11,479 bases of DNA from Rhabdothermincola sp037478855. GTDB lineage: Bacteria; Actinomycetota; Acidimicrobiia; Acidimicrobiales; Acidimicrobilacustridaceae. Of the stretch, positions 1 through 5,735 are shown piece by piece. How positions within the stretch are numbered: position 1 is the first letter of the stretch; each line of letters opens with the position of its first letter. The notes below the pieces were generated by a model. It saw only the letters and a list, made by a program, of their open reading frames with translations. It made no database searches and was not told the DNA's origin. The position numbers and the translations under genes were made by a program. Where the stretch lies: the NCBI GenBank assembly GCA_037478855.1, contig JBBFLY010000078.1, forward strand, positions 1-11,479, written 5' to 3'.

Positions 1-29
1 GCATCCTCGCCTGCCCCGCCATACGATCA

Positions 30-365
30 TCACCACCGAGACCAGCCACCCTCACCCCATGAAACCGCGCAGTCTCCATCCAGGACGAGCGGGAGAGCCC
101 GGGCTTCGTCGTCGCTCATGCCGCCGACGCGCAAGAACGCGCCCAGATCTCGCAGAGCCGCTGCGAGCCGTTCGAGGTTGTCCGCATCCGACCTGGGCAC
201 AAGGTCGATGTCCTTGGTCAGCCGTTCGGCGCCGTGGAAGCGGGTGGCAACGCCGCCGACGATCAGGTACTCGACACCGTGTCGGTCCAGCGCTTCGACG
301 ACGCGCCGGACATCGAGAACGGGTGGCTCGTGGTCGTCAGCCGTGGCCCGCTGCCTCGGATGCAC
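30..365 (-). pseudogene. nucleotidyltransferase (AbiEii/MNT-like toxin type), probably truncated and frameshifted
   Basis: The 111-residue frame starts at a GTG. It carries the start of a small nucleotidyltransferase fold: a 'VEYLIVGGVATRFHG' segment followed by 'KDIDLV', which is the GG...DxD signature of polymerase-beta-like NTases used as toxins in AbiE and MNT-type systems. Such proteins are usually about 150-200 residues, so this frame is short. Its last residues, after 'LVLDGD', are Trp/Gly-rich and unlike the family. From about position 78 down to the window edge, a different minus frame encodes 'ARFHGVRVAGLGGDD', which resembles the 'HG(V)xVRVAxLDDxIxxK' C-terminal part of these proteins. 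I infer an internal deletion plus a frameshift. The gene overlaps the end of the upstream small gene by 29 nt, as paired toxin-antitoxin genes often do. NTase family fairly sure; inactivation likely but unproven. Confidence 0.6.
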
Positions 366-525
366 GCTCGGCCTGGAGCTCGTCGAAGAACGCGATCACC
401 GCTGCGGCTGAGTCGAGTCGGCGACCGTCGGAGGTGATCGAAACATCGTCTGGCGTCGGCGGGTCACCGCCGGAAAGGAGAGCCTCGACCTCGTCCCAGT
501 CGTAGTGCGGCTTGACCTTCGACAT
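337..525 (-). CDS. small protein upstream of the nucleotidyltransferase, putative antitoxin-type partner
   Basis: A 62-residue, acidic, soluble protein starting at the ATG at 525 ('MSKVKPHYDWDE'). The frame is open further upstream, but those residues look like noncoding Arg/Ser-rich translation, so I chose the ATG. It has no membrane segment or cysteine. The C-terminal half is predicted helical ('AAAVIAFFDELQAE'). Its stop lies inside the start of the nucleotidyltransferase gene (29-nt overlap), a layout typical of translationally coupled toxin-antitoxin pairs. I do not recognise a named family. The antitoxin role is inferred only from size, position and partner. If the partner is dead, this gene may be an orphan remnant. 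Confidence 0.55.
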   Translation of the reverse strand: MSKVKPHYDWDEVEALLSGGDPPTPDDVSITSDGRRLDSAAAVIAFFDELQAERASEAAGHG

Positions 526-621
526 GTGACCCAGTGTAGGTCCGACCTCGCAGGCCAGGCACCACCCGACCGCCGTCGGTCCGAGACGTGGTCCTGGCGA
601 GCGCCGATCTACGCTCGGCTC

Positions 622-900
622 GTGCCGTCGTCGACCCGACCCGACAACGCACCGCAGGTGCTTCCGTACCTGTACTACGCCGACGCCCGCGCGGCCGTCG
701 AGCTCCTCGTGAACGTCTTCGGGTTCACCGAGATCACCGCAGTGCGAGACGACGAGGGCAACGTGTGGCACGCCGACTTGTCCACGGTTACGGCCTCGTG
801 ATGATCGGGCTCGGCAGGCGAACCAGCCGCCTCGCCCGGGCAATCGCCGTGAGTTCGCGGGTACCGTCGAGGTGGCTCGACGACGGGCCGCCGACACGGG
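622..900 (+). pseudogene. glyoxalase/VOC-family protein remnant, frameshifted
   Basis: A GTG at 622 opens a frame reading 'PQVLPYLYYADARAAVELL' and 'GFTEITAVRDDEGNVWHADL', which is the N-terminal beta-alpha-beta of VOC (glyoxalase/bleomycin-resistance) proteins. The frame stops at 801 after family-unlike residues. The expected continuation, 'VHGYGLVMIGLG', lies in the next frame from about 779, so one base appears lost near 776-785. A further piece, 'SAGEPAASPG', is back in the first frame near 806-835. This suggests more than one indel. Intact VOC proteins of this type are about 120-160 residues. No intact C-terminal half is visible before the IS element at 970. The right boundary given is approximate. 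No enzymatic activity is expected. Confidence 0.6.
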
Positions 901-969
901 AGGCTCACCATGCCGAACGACGATGCAGTTGACCGCAACCTTCAAGGTGGAAGTACCCCGGGTTGACGG

Positions 970-997
970 TGAACCGCCCTGGGTTCGTTGGAGACTC
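970..997 (+). repeat. IS3 left terminal inverted repeat
   Basis: This 28-bp end matches the reverse complement of 2298-2325 at 24 of 28 positions, the outermost 15 without mismatch (TGAACCGCCCTGGGT). It lies 26 bp upstream of the orfA ATG. The transposase promoter is expected in or just inside this end, but I see no clear -10/-35 pair. Confidence 0.88.
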
Positions 998-1023
998 CAG
1001 ACCTTGGAAACGAGGATGGTGTC

Positions 1024-1377
1024 ATGCCACGAGAGAAGTCCCCAGGGAAGCCGACGACGCGTCGCTACAGCGAGGCGGAGAAGGATCAGGCCGTTCGGCT
1101 GGTGCGCCAGCTGCGTGCCGAGCTCGGCACTGAGCACGGCACGGTGCAGCGGGTCGCCGCCCAGCTCGGCTACGGCGTCGAGTCGGTCCGCAAGTGGGTC
1201 CGTGAACGCGATGTCGTCGACGGACTGGCCGGGCCGGACGCGTTGAGGGTCCGCGAGCTGGAGGCTGAGAAGAAGGCGCTCGAGCAGGAGCTGCGCGAGA
1301 CGCGCCGAGCGAACGAGATCTTGCGCAAGGCGTCGGCGTATTTCGCCCAGGCGGAGCTCGACCGCCCATCGAAGTGA
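1024..1377 (+). CDS. IS3-family transposase OrfA (HTH subunit)
   Basis: A 117-residue DNA-binding part of the IS3 transposase. Residues about 15-65 hold the helix-turn-helix: 'RYSEAEKDQAVRLVRQL', then 'TVQRVAAQLGYGVESVRKWVRE', where the second helix contacts the inverted repeats. Residues about 75-105 form a leucine-zipper-like coiled coil ('RVRELEAEKKALEQELRE', 'ANEILRKASAYFA') used for multimerisation. I chose the ATG at 1024 because GAGGA lies 7 nt upstream. A TTG at 988 would run into the terminal repeat. The stop TGA overlaps the orfB GTG (GTGA). Alone, OrfA usually acts as a regulator of transposition, and activity needs the OrfAB fusion made by -1 frameshifting. Confidence 0.9.
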   Translation: MPREKSPGKPTTRRYSEAEKDQAVRLVRQLRAELGTEHGTVQRVAAQLGYGVESVRKWVRERDVVDGLAGPDALRVRELEAEKKALEQELRETRRANEILRKASAYFAQAELDRPSK

Positions 1378-2294
1378 TCGTCGGGTTCATCGACGAGCAC
1401 CGGGACCAGCTCGGAGTCGGGCCGATCTGCCGTGCGTTGCAGATCGCTCCGAGCACCTACTACGCGGCCAAGCGCCGTGAGGTCTCGCCGTCGGCGCGCG
1501 CCGTGCGAGATGTCGTGATGATGCAGGCGCTGATGGTGTTGTGGGTCGCGAACCGCAAGGTCTACGGGGCCCACAAGCTGTGGAAGGCCGCCCGCCGCGC
1601 CGGTCACGACGTCGGCCGGGACCAGGTCGCCCGCCTGATGCGGGAGCTGGGCATCGAGGGCGTCTCCCGGCGGCGAAAGAAGATCTTCACGACGATCCAG
1701 GATCCCGACGCGGTGCGGGCGCCGGATCTGGTGAACCGGAACTTCAAGGCCGCCGCCCCGAACCAACTGTGGGTCACCGACCTGACCTATGTGCCGACCC
1801 GGTCGGGGATGGCGTATGTGTGCTTCATCGTCGACGCGTTCAGCCGCCGGATCGTGGGGTGGCGGGTCGCGTCGAACATGAAGACCGACATGGTCCTCGA
1901 CGCGCTCGAGATGGCCAGAGCATCACGAGGCGCCCGCCGGCTCATCGGCCTGGTCGCACACGCCGATGCCGGGTCGCAATTCACGTCGGTGCGGTTCACC
2001 GAACGCCTCGAGGAGATCGGCGCCCGCCCCAGCATCGGCACCGTCGCCGACTCGTATGACAACGCGCTGGCCGAGACCACCAACGGGCTCTACAAGACCG
2101 AGTGCGTCTACGGACCCGACGCCCCGAGACCCTGGGAGGACGTCGACGAGCTCGAGCTCGCCACCCTCTCCTGGGTGCACTGGTTCAACGAGGACCGCCT
2201 CCACAGCCACTGCGACGACGTCCCCCCAGCAGAGTTCGAAGCAGCCTTCTACGCTGCCCAACAGACCGGCCCCGTCGGGGTTGGAAACCAATAG
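1374..2294 (+). CDS. IS3-family transposase OrfB (DDE integrase)
   Basis: A 306-residue catalytic part of the IS3 transposase, which cuts and joins DNA ends. An N-terminal HTH_21-like region ('YGAHKLWKAARRAG...RDQVARLMRELGI') is followed by the rve/RNase H-fold integrase core. The catalytic triad is visible: D136 in 'WVTDLTY', D198 in 'AHADAGSQFTS' and E234 in 'NALAETTNG', with 35 residues between the second D and E as in IS3. The YDNALAE box and the C-terminal 'WVHWFNEDRLHS' are also typical. The GTG start overlaps the orfA stop. The orfB frame is also open upstream of the GTG ('RPPIEVIVGF'), so a -1 slip near 1359-1370 would give the OrfAB fusion. The length is normal, with no internal stop. 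Confidence 0.93.
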   Translation: MIVGFIDEHRDQLGVGPICRALQIAPSTYYAAKRREVSPSARAVRDVVMMQALMVLWVANRKVYGAHKLWKAARRAGHDVGRDQVARLMRELGIEGVSRRRKKIFTTIQDPDAVRAPDLVNRNFKAAAPNQLWVTDLTYVPTRSGMAYVCFIVDAFSRRIVGWRVASNMKTDMVLDALEMARASRGARRLIGLVAHADAGSQFTSVRFTERLEEIGARPSIGTVADSYDNALAETTNGLYKTECVYGPDAPRPWEDVDELELATLSWVHWFNEDRLHSHCDDVPPAEFEAAFYAAQQTGPVGVGNQ

Positions 2295-2297
2295 CCC

Positions 2298-2325
2298 GAG
2301 CCTCCATCAGACCCAGGGCGGTTCA
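2298..2325 (-). repeat. IS3 right terminal inverted repeat
   Basis: Reverse complement partner of 970-997, with 24 of 28 matches and the outer 15 perfect. It begins 3 nt after the orfB stop codon, a normal distance for IS3 elements. The base after it is G2326. The flanking triplet GAG does not match CGG at the left end. Confidence 0.88.
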
Positions 2326-2541
2326 GAGCTCCATCCTGCCCACGCCTTTGCGGTCCGGCAGTGCGGGTTCCTGCTCACCGAGATGAACATCGACACGTTC
2401 ACCGACGACGAGATCGACATGTGGGAAAACGCGCTCGACCGCTGGTTCGAGATGCACCCCGATGACCCCGGCTCGGCTCGTCGAGGCGGGAAACGTGACG
2501 GTCGGGTTGGAGGGACCCCTACTCGTCAGGAAAGGTGCCTG
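2326..2541. other. unassigned stretch between the IS element and the thioredoxin-like gene
   Basis: The plus frame that becomes the thioredoxin-like protein is open across this whole stretch. An ATG at 2383 would give 'MNIDTFTDDEIDMWENALDRW', an acidic amphipathic segment, then a low-complexity Arg/Gly linker up to the TTG at 2542. No ribosome-binding site precedes 2383 and I recognise no family. It could be the 3' remnant of a gene cut by the IS, or an N-terminal extension of the next gene. Neither is proven. Confidence 0.3.
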
Positions 2542-2856
2542 TTGATTCGCGTCGAGCTCTCCTACTTCGAGGATTGCCCGCATTGGCGCGCCGCTGAGGC
2601 GAACCTCCTCGCGTTGAAGTCGGAGTTCGGATTCGAGCTCGAGTATCGGATCATCGATTCGCCCGAGTCCGCCGTCGCGTCGGGGTTCCGTGGCTCGCCG
2701 TCGATCAGCGTGAACGGCGGGGATCTGTTCGGTGCGCCGGATCAAGCGGTTGGGTTCACGTGCCGGAGGTATGAGACGCCGGAGGGCCCGGCGGGCTGCC
2801 CGACCATCGGTCAGCTGCGAAGAGCGCTCGCTGCGGCTTGTCCCGCGTCGCCATAG
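2542..2856 (+). CDS. small thioredoxin-fold protein with CPxW motif, mercury/metal-cluster type
   Basis: A 104-residue cytoplasmic protein starting at a TTG preceded by AGGAAAGG, 6 nt away. The frame is open upstream, so the ribosome-binding site decides the start. It begins 'MIRVELSYFEDCPHWRAAE', a beta strand followed by a redox-loop-like CPxW with only one cysteine of a CxxC. 'GFRGSPSISVNG' is the cis-Pro loop of the thioredoxin fold. 'FTCRRYETPEGPAGCPTI' adds two more cysteines and a helix near the C-terminus. Proteins of this build are common in actinobacterial mercury and other metal-resistance clusters, often annotated as thioredoxin-family or alkylmercury-lyase-like. No MerB-type catalytic arrangement is evident. 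A thiol-based metal-binding or thiol-exchange role is inferred. It converges on the minus-strand operon, and the 115-bp gap holds no clear terminator. Confidence 0.75.
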   Translation: MIRVELSYFEDCPHWRAAEANLLALKSEFGFELEYRIIDSPESAVASGFRGSPSISVNGGDLFGAPDQAVGFTCRRYETPEGPAGCPTIGQLRRALAAACPASP

Positions 2857-2971
2857 CTCGAGGCGCGTACGCCGCCCATGGACGTCGCGTCTGGGCGTGC
2901 CGGTCGATCTTCAGTCGCCCGTGGAGCCGACTGGGTCTGCTGGGCCGCACCGTCGGGTTGGGCGACCTCGT

Positions 2972-4015
2972 TCAGTGGCGGTGGCGGTGGTGTAGGTCCG
3001 GGACGTGGGGGTGGGCGTGCTGCACGGCTTCGTGGCGGTGGCGGTGTGAGTGGGGGCCCGCAATCGGCTCGGCGTGGCTGTGGCTGTGGCTGTGGTGGGC
3101 GTCGTCGTGGCCGTGTTCGTGGTCGTGCTCGAGGGCTTCATGGCGATGGGCGTGTTCGTGGCTGGTGCGCAAGGAGAGCGCGACGCCGGCGGCGGCGAGC
3201 GGAACGGCGATGGCTTGCACGGCGGTGATCGTCTCGCCGAGCAGGGTCCACGACACGAGCGCGCCGACGAAGGGGGCGGTGGCGAAGATGACCTGGCCGC
3301 GTGCGGCGCCGAGGTCGCGGGCGCCTTTGACCCACATGGTGATGGAAACGCCGTAGCCGAGCGCTCCGATGAGCAGGGCGGCGGCGATCTGGCGGATCTC
3401 GATCTGCCATGTGGCCGCGACGAGGAGACTGAGGACGAGGTTGGCGGTACCGGCGACGGCGCCTTTGGCGAAGGTGATCTGTTCGGGGCTGAGCTGGTCG
3501 ATGCGGGCGGTGACGCTGTTGTCGATCCCCCAGGCGACGCACGCGCCGACGACGAACAGGCCGCCGATGCCGAGCGCGGCGCCTGGAGTCAACACGAGCA
3601 GGACGCCGGCGAGGCCGACGAGTCCGGCCGCCGCGATGAGGCGCCGGCCGAGGTGCTCGTGGAACACGACCGCGGCGAGGACGACGGTGGCGACGAGCTC
3701 GAAGTTCAACAGCAGCGACGCGGTCGCTGCGGGGATGCGCTCGAGGCCCGCGACGAGCAGCGCCGGGCCGATCGCCCCGCCGAACACCACGGCGATCGCG
3801 AGCGGCCGTCCGCCTGCGCGCAGCGCAGCCACAGTGGGTCGATGGCGGGCAAACACCGGGAGCACGGCGAGCGCGGCGCCGACGTAGAGCAGGCCGGCCA
3901 GGGCGAGGGTCGGCATGTCCCCCGCGAGTACCGATGCTGCGGGAGCCGAGGCCCCGAAGAGCACGGCGGCTCCAAGGCAGCGGGCCACGCCCCGGTGATG
4001 GTTCAGCGGGGTCAT
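2972..4015 (-). CDS. EamA/DMT-family transporter with His-rich C-terminal tail
   Basis: A 347-residue membrane protein. Residues 1-283 contain about ten hydrophobic segments in two EamA repeats, beginning 'GVARCLGAAVLFGASAPAAS' and 'GGLFVVGACVAWGIDNS', the drug/metabolite transporter fold. Residues 284-347 form a cytoplasm- or surface-exposed tail with 24 His in 64 residues, in alternating 'HSHSHSH' and 'HRHRH' runs typical of Zn/Co/Ni/Cd-binding loops in metal transporters. The ATG at 4015 is 7 nt after the CDF stop, so the gene is last in the ArsR-DUF3703-CDF operon. The frame is open further upstream only as a shadow of the CDF gene. Most EamA proteins move organic solutes. The tail and operon suggest metal efflux or metal buffering, which is inference. 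Confidence 0.85.
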   Translation of the reverse strand: MTPLNHHRGVARCLGAAVLFGASAPAASVLAGDMPTLALAGLLYVGAALAVLPVFARHRPTVAALRAGGRPLAIAVVFGGAIGPALLVAGLERIPAATASLLLNFELVATVVLAAVVFHEHLGRRLIAAAGLVGLAGVLLVLTPGAALGIGGLFVVGACVAWGIDNSVTARIDQLSPEQITFAKGAVAGTANLVLSLLVAATWQIEIRQIAAALLIGALGYGVSITMWVKGARDLGAARGQVIFATAPFVGALVSWTLLGETITAVQAIAVPLAAAGVALSLRTSHEHAHRHEALEHDHEHGHDDAHHSHSHSHAEPIAGPHSHRHRHEAVQHAHPHVPDLHHRHRH

Positions 4016-4022
4016 GGGGCGC

Positions 4023-4655
4023 TCAACATGCGTCGCAGCACGTTTCGCCGCGCCAGGCTTCGCGTCCTTCGCGCACGGCGAGGCCGGCGATGACGAGCGC
4101 CGCGACTGGATCCGCCCACCACCAACCGAGTGCCGCATTGGCGACCAGGCCGACGAGCAGGACGGCGGACAGGTAGCTGCACAGCAGCGTCTGGCCACCG
4201 TCGGCCACGACGGTGCGGCTAGCCATGCGACGTCCAAGTCGGCGTTTGGCGATCGCGAGCACGGGCATGACCACCAGCGAGCACGCCGCCAGGACGATGC
4301 CCGGGACCGACTCCTCCGGTTGAGCGCGGGCGACGAGATCCCAGAGCGCTTGGCCGGTGACATAGGCCGCGAACAGGAAGAAGCTCCCGGCGATGAGTTT
4401 GAGGGCCCGTTCCTCTCGTTCGACGTCCGCGCCGGAAAACTGCCACACGACGACGACGGCGGAGCCGACCTCGATGATGGAGTTCAGGCCGAACCCCACG
4501 AGAGCGATCGAACCGGCCGCGGCGCCCGACGCGATGGCCACGATCGCCTCGATGCTGTTCCAGGCGATGGTCGCCCACGCCAACGCCAGCGCAGTTCGCC
4601 GCCACCGGGCCCGGTCTGCTCGTGTTGCCGAGCCGGCGAGTTGGATCTCAGCCAT
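4023..4655 (-). CDS. CDF-like cation transporter lacking the cytoplasmic domain
   Basis: A 210-residue membrane protein with about six hydrophobic segments resembling the transmembrane domain of cation diffusion facilitators, which export divalent metals against H+. The TM2 region reads 'GSIALVGFGLNSIIEVGSA' and the TM5 region 'VVADGGQTLLCSYLS'. The family ending 'WWADPVAALVIAGLAVREG' is followed by a short tail with three cysteines ('CCDAC'). The large C-terminal cytoplasmic domain of classical CDFs (total about 300 residues) is absent, as in a short subfamily found with ArsR genes. N58 sits where I expect a metal-ligand Asp; D152 is present in TM5. The ATG at 4655 overlaps the DUF3703 stop by 8 nt (a GTG at 4658 is an alternative), indicating translational coupling. 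Substrate (Cd/Zn/Pb) is inferred from the CmtR-like regulator. Confidence 0.85.
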   Translation of the reverse strand: MAEIQLAGSATRADRARWRRTALALAWATIAWNSIEAIVAIASGAAAGSIALVGFGLNSIIEVGSAVVVVWQFSGADVEREERALKLIAGSFFLFAAYVTGQALWDLVARAQPEESVPGIVLAACSLVVMPVLAIAKRRLGRRMASRTVVADGGQTLLCSYLSAVLLVGLVANAALGWWWADPVAALVIAGLAVREGREAWRGETCCDAC

Positions 4656-4998
4656 CACGGGCCTCGAGCAGGATGCGCAGCTCGTCGGGGACGGGCATTG
4701 GTTGGGTTGCGGGTACCGACGCTCGCCCGGTGTTGCCTTCGAGATAGCGGCCGGTCAGGGACCCCGGTCCGGCCACCACGATTCGCAGCAGCTGACCGAG
4801 GACCTCACGGCGATCCCGGGTGCGCCAGCCCAGCGCCAGCATCGCGGCGTGGACCCGGACGTGAGGCCACGCCCACGGCTGGGACAGCACGTGGGCTTCT
4901 TCGAGCAGTTCCCACGCCGCGCTGTCATCTCCCGACTCGACGGCGGTTCGGGCCGTGGCCAGGTCCTCGGCGAGGCGATCGGCGACTGGGGCAGGCAT
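4648..4998 (-). CDS. DUF3703 family protein
   Basis: A 116-residue soluble protein with the DUF3703 core: 'AAWELLEEAHVLSQPWAWPHVRVHAAMLALGWRTRDRREVLGQLLRI', then 'GPGSLTGRYLEGNTGRA' and 'PMPVPDEL'. The family has no established biochemical function. It recurs next to ArsR regulators and cation transporters, as here. Conserved His residues in the 'AH(I/V)LSQ' and 'WPHVRVH' segments could bind metal, but this is a guess. I chose the ATG at 4998. A TTG at 5016 overlaps the arsR stop (TTGA) and would add six residues while giving tighter coupling; neither has an obvious ribosome-binding site. The 3' end overlaps the CDF start. The gene is second in a metal-efflux operon. Confidence 0.82.
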   Translation of the reverse strand: MPAPVADRLAEDLATARTAVESGDDSAAWELLEEAHVLSQPWAWPHVRVHAAMLALGWRTRDRREVLGQLLRIVVAGPGSLTGRYLEGNTGRASVPATQPMPVPDELRILLEARDG

Positions 4999-5012
4999 CG
5001 GCCGGCGGGTGC

Positions 5013-5336
5013 TCAAGGCCGGGCCCGGGTTTCGTGCGCGCAGCCCTGCGCCGGGGGCAAGGCCAGGTCCGCGAGCTGGGCGAGCGCTCCCGCGAAGCGG
5101 GGGTCGGCGAGCTCGTAGCGGACCCGTCGCCCCTCGGGGGTGGCAGTCACGAGCCCACAGCCACGCAGGCACGCGAGGTGGTTCGACACGTTCGCCTTGG
5201 TGAGGCCGAGCTCGTCGGCCAGTTCTGCCGGGTAGCCGGGGCTTTCGAGGAGCCGAACCAGCAGCTGGCGTCGGGTCTCATCCGCGAGGGCGGTACCGAT
5301 CCGTCCGAGCGCTTCGAGATCGACAGCCGTTCGCAT
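5013..5336 (-). CDS. cmtR: ArsR/SmtB-family metal sensor, CmtR-like (Cd/Pb type)
   Basis: A 107-residue winged-helix repressor. 'LGRIGTALADETRRQLLVRLLE' is the first helical part. 'YPAELADELGLTKANVSNHLACLRGCGLV' is the DNA-binding helix-turn-helix, and 'ATPEGRRVRYELAD' is the wing. C56 and C60 in the recognition-helix 'HLACLRGCGL', plus C99 near the C-terminus, match the cysteine pattern of Mycobacterium tuberculosis CmtR, which binds Cd(II)/Pb(II) and then leaves DNA. I chose the ATG at 5336 because the upstream frame reads as Arg/Ser-rich noncoding sequence and a dyad lies just upstream. It heads the operon arsR-DUF3703-CDF-EamA and probably represses itself and those genes. The metal identity follows from family knowledge, not from this sequence alone. 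Confidence 0.9.
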   Translation of the reverse strand: MRTAVDLEALGRIGTALADETRRQLLVRLLESPGYPAELADELGLTKANVSNHLACLRGCGLVTATPEGRRVRYELADPRFAGALAQLADLALPPAQGCAHETRARP

Positions 5337-5345
5337 CAGGGTTAA

Positions 5346-5362
5346 CAGTACAGCTTGTGCTG
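5346..5362. promoter_or_regulatory. putative ArsR/CmtR operator dyad
   Basis: The imperfect inverted repeat CAGTACA-GCT-TGTGCTG matches at 6 of 7 arm positions. It lies 9 nt upstream of the arsR ATG, in the only gap between this operon and the copper-type genes. Position and symmetry suit an autoregulatory ArsR site overlapping the promoter. I cannot place -35/-10 boxes with confidence. Confidence 0.5.
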
Positions 5363-5459
5363 AACTATGGGAACCGGGTATCGGATGACTGCATCGTCTG
5401 CCGCGCCGACATGCGAATGATCGGCCGTGTACCAGCACTCCGTCGGGGCGCCCCAGGGC

Positions 5460-5690
5460 TCAGGTTCCGCGGCTGCGAAGCGCGCTCTGGCGTTGGCGGT
5501 ACTCGTCTTCGTCGATGTCGCCTCGGGCGAAGCGCTCGTCGAGGATCTGCTCGGGAGTGGGGCCGTGGTGGGTGGGGCGCCTGGCGAGGCTGATGATCGC
5601 CCACGCGATCAGACCCCAGAAGGCCACCATCGACACCGTCATCGCGAGCCACGCGGCCCAGTTCCAGTCGCCGTTTCCCCAATACATCAT
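5460..5690 (-). CDS. single-pass membrane protein with SHOCT domain
   Basis: A 76-residue protein. Residues about 8-36 form one hydrophobic helix ('WAAWLAMTVSMVAFWGLIAWAII'). Residues about 46-73 are a SHOCT motif ('PEQILDERFARGDIDEDEYRQRQ'), a short C-terminal module found in many bacterial membrane proteins and thought to aid oligomerisation. A Trp/Asn-rich N-terminus precedes the helix. GGAGG lies 6 nt before the ATG at 5687-5690; the second ATG, 3 nt on, is an alternative. It follows the DUF305 gene by 45 nt on the same strand and is likely co-transcribed from the promoter controlled by the dyad at 6464-6480. Small SHOCT proteins often accompany copper-resistance genes in actinobacteria. 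Exact role unknown. Confidence 0.85.
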   Translation of the reverse strand: MMYWGNGDWNWAAWLAMTVSMVAFWGLIAWAIISLARRPTHHGPTPEQILDERFARGDIDEDEYRQRQSALRSRGT

Positions 5691-5735
5691 GGTGGGCCTC
5701 CTTCGGATCGGGAACCGGTCGGTGCCCGGCTGGGG

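Larger units (their letters stand above)
970..2325 (+). mobile_element. IS3-family insertion sequence, 1356 bp, complete
   Basis: The element carries two transposase frames with a 4-nt overlap, orfA (HTH) then orfB (DDE integrase), bounded by imperfect inverted repeats that begin TGAACCGCC and end GGCGGTTCA. The 5'-TG...CA-3' ends, the total length and the orfA/orfB layout in a -1 frame relation are all diagnostic of IS3. Both frames are intact, so the element could still be active. No direct repeat is seen at the junctions: CGG on the left, GAG on the right. IS3 elements normally make 3-4 bp duplications, so the copy may have been rearranged after insertion. Confidence 0.9.

Noticed and set aside
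967..2328. Target-site duplication around the IS element
   Set aside because: The flanking triplets CGG and GAG, and also the 4-bp flanks, do not match.
2857..2971. Possible bidirectional terminator between the converging thioredoxin-like and EamA genes
   Set aside because: Only a weak 5-bp stem (AGTCG...CGACT) with a 10-nt loop and no T-tract.
2972..4363. N-terminal extension of the EamA gene up to 4363
   Set aside because: The extra 116 residues are Arg/Ser/Pro-rich and lie wholly inside the CDF gene in another frame. The ATG at 4015 gives the family-like start.
5013..5438. Upstream start for the ArsR gene at 5438
   Set aside because: The added 34 residues are unlike ArsR N-termini and would cover the dyad at 5346-5362. 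The ATG at 5336 fits the family.
5445..5454. GGGGCGCCCC palindrome downstream of the SHOCT gene, considered as a terminator
   Set aside because: No loop and no T-run follows on the minus strand. A short GC palindrome is expected by chance at this base composition.
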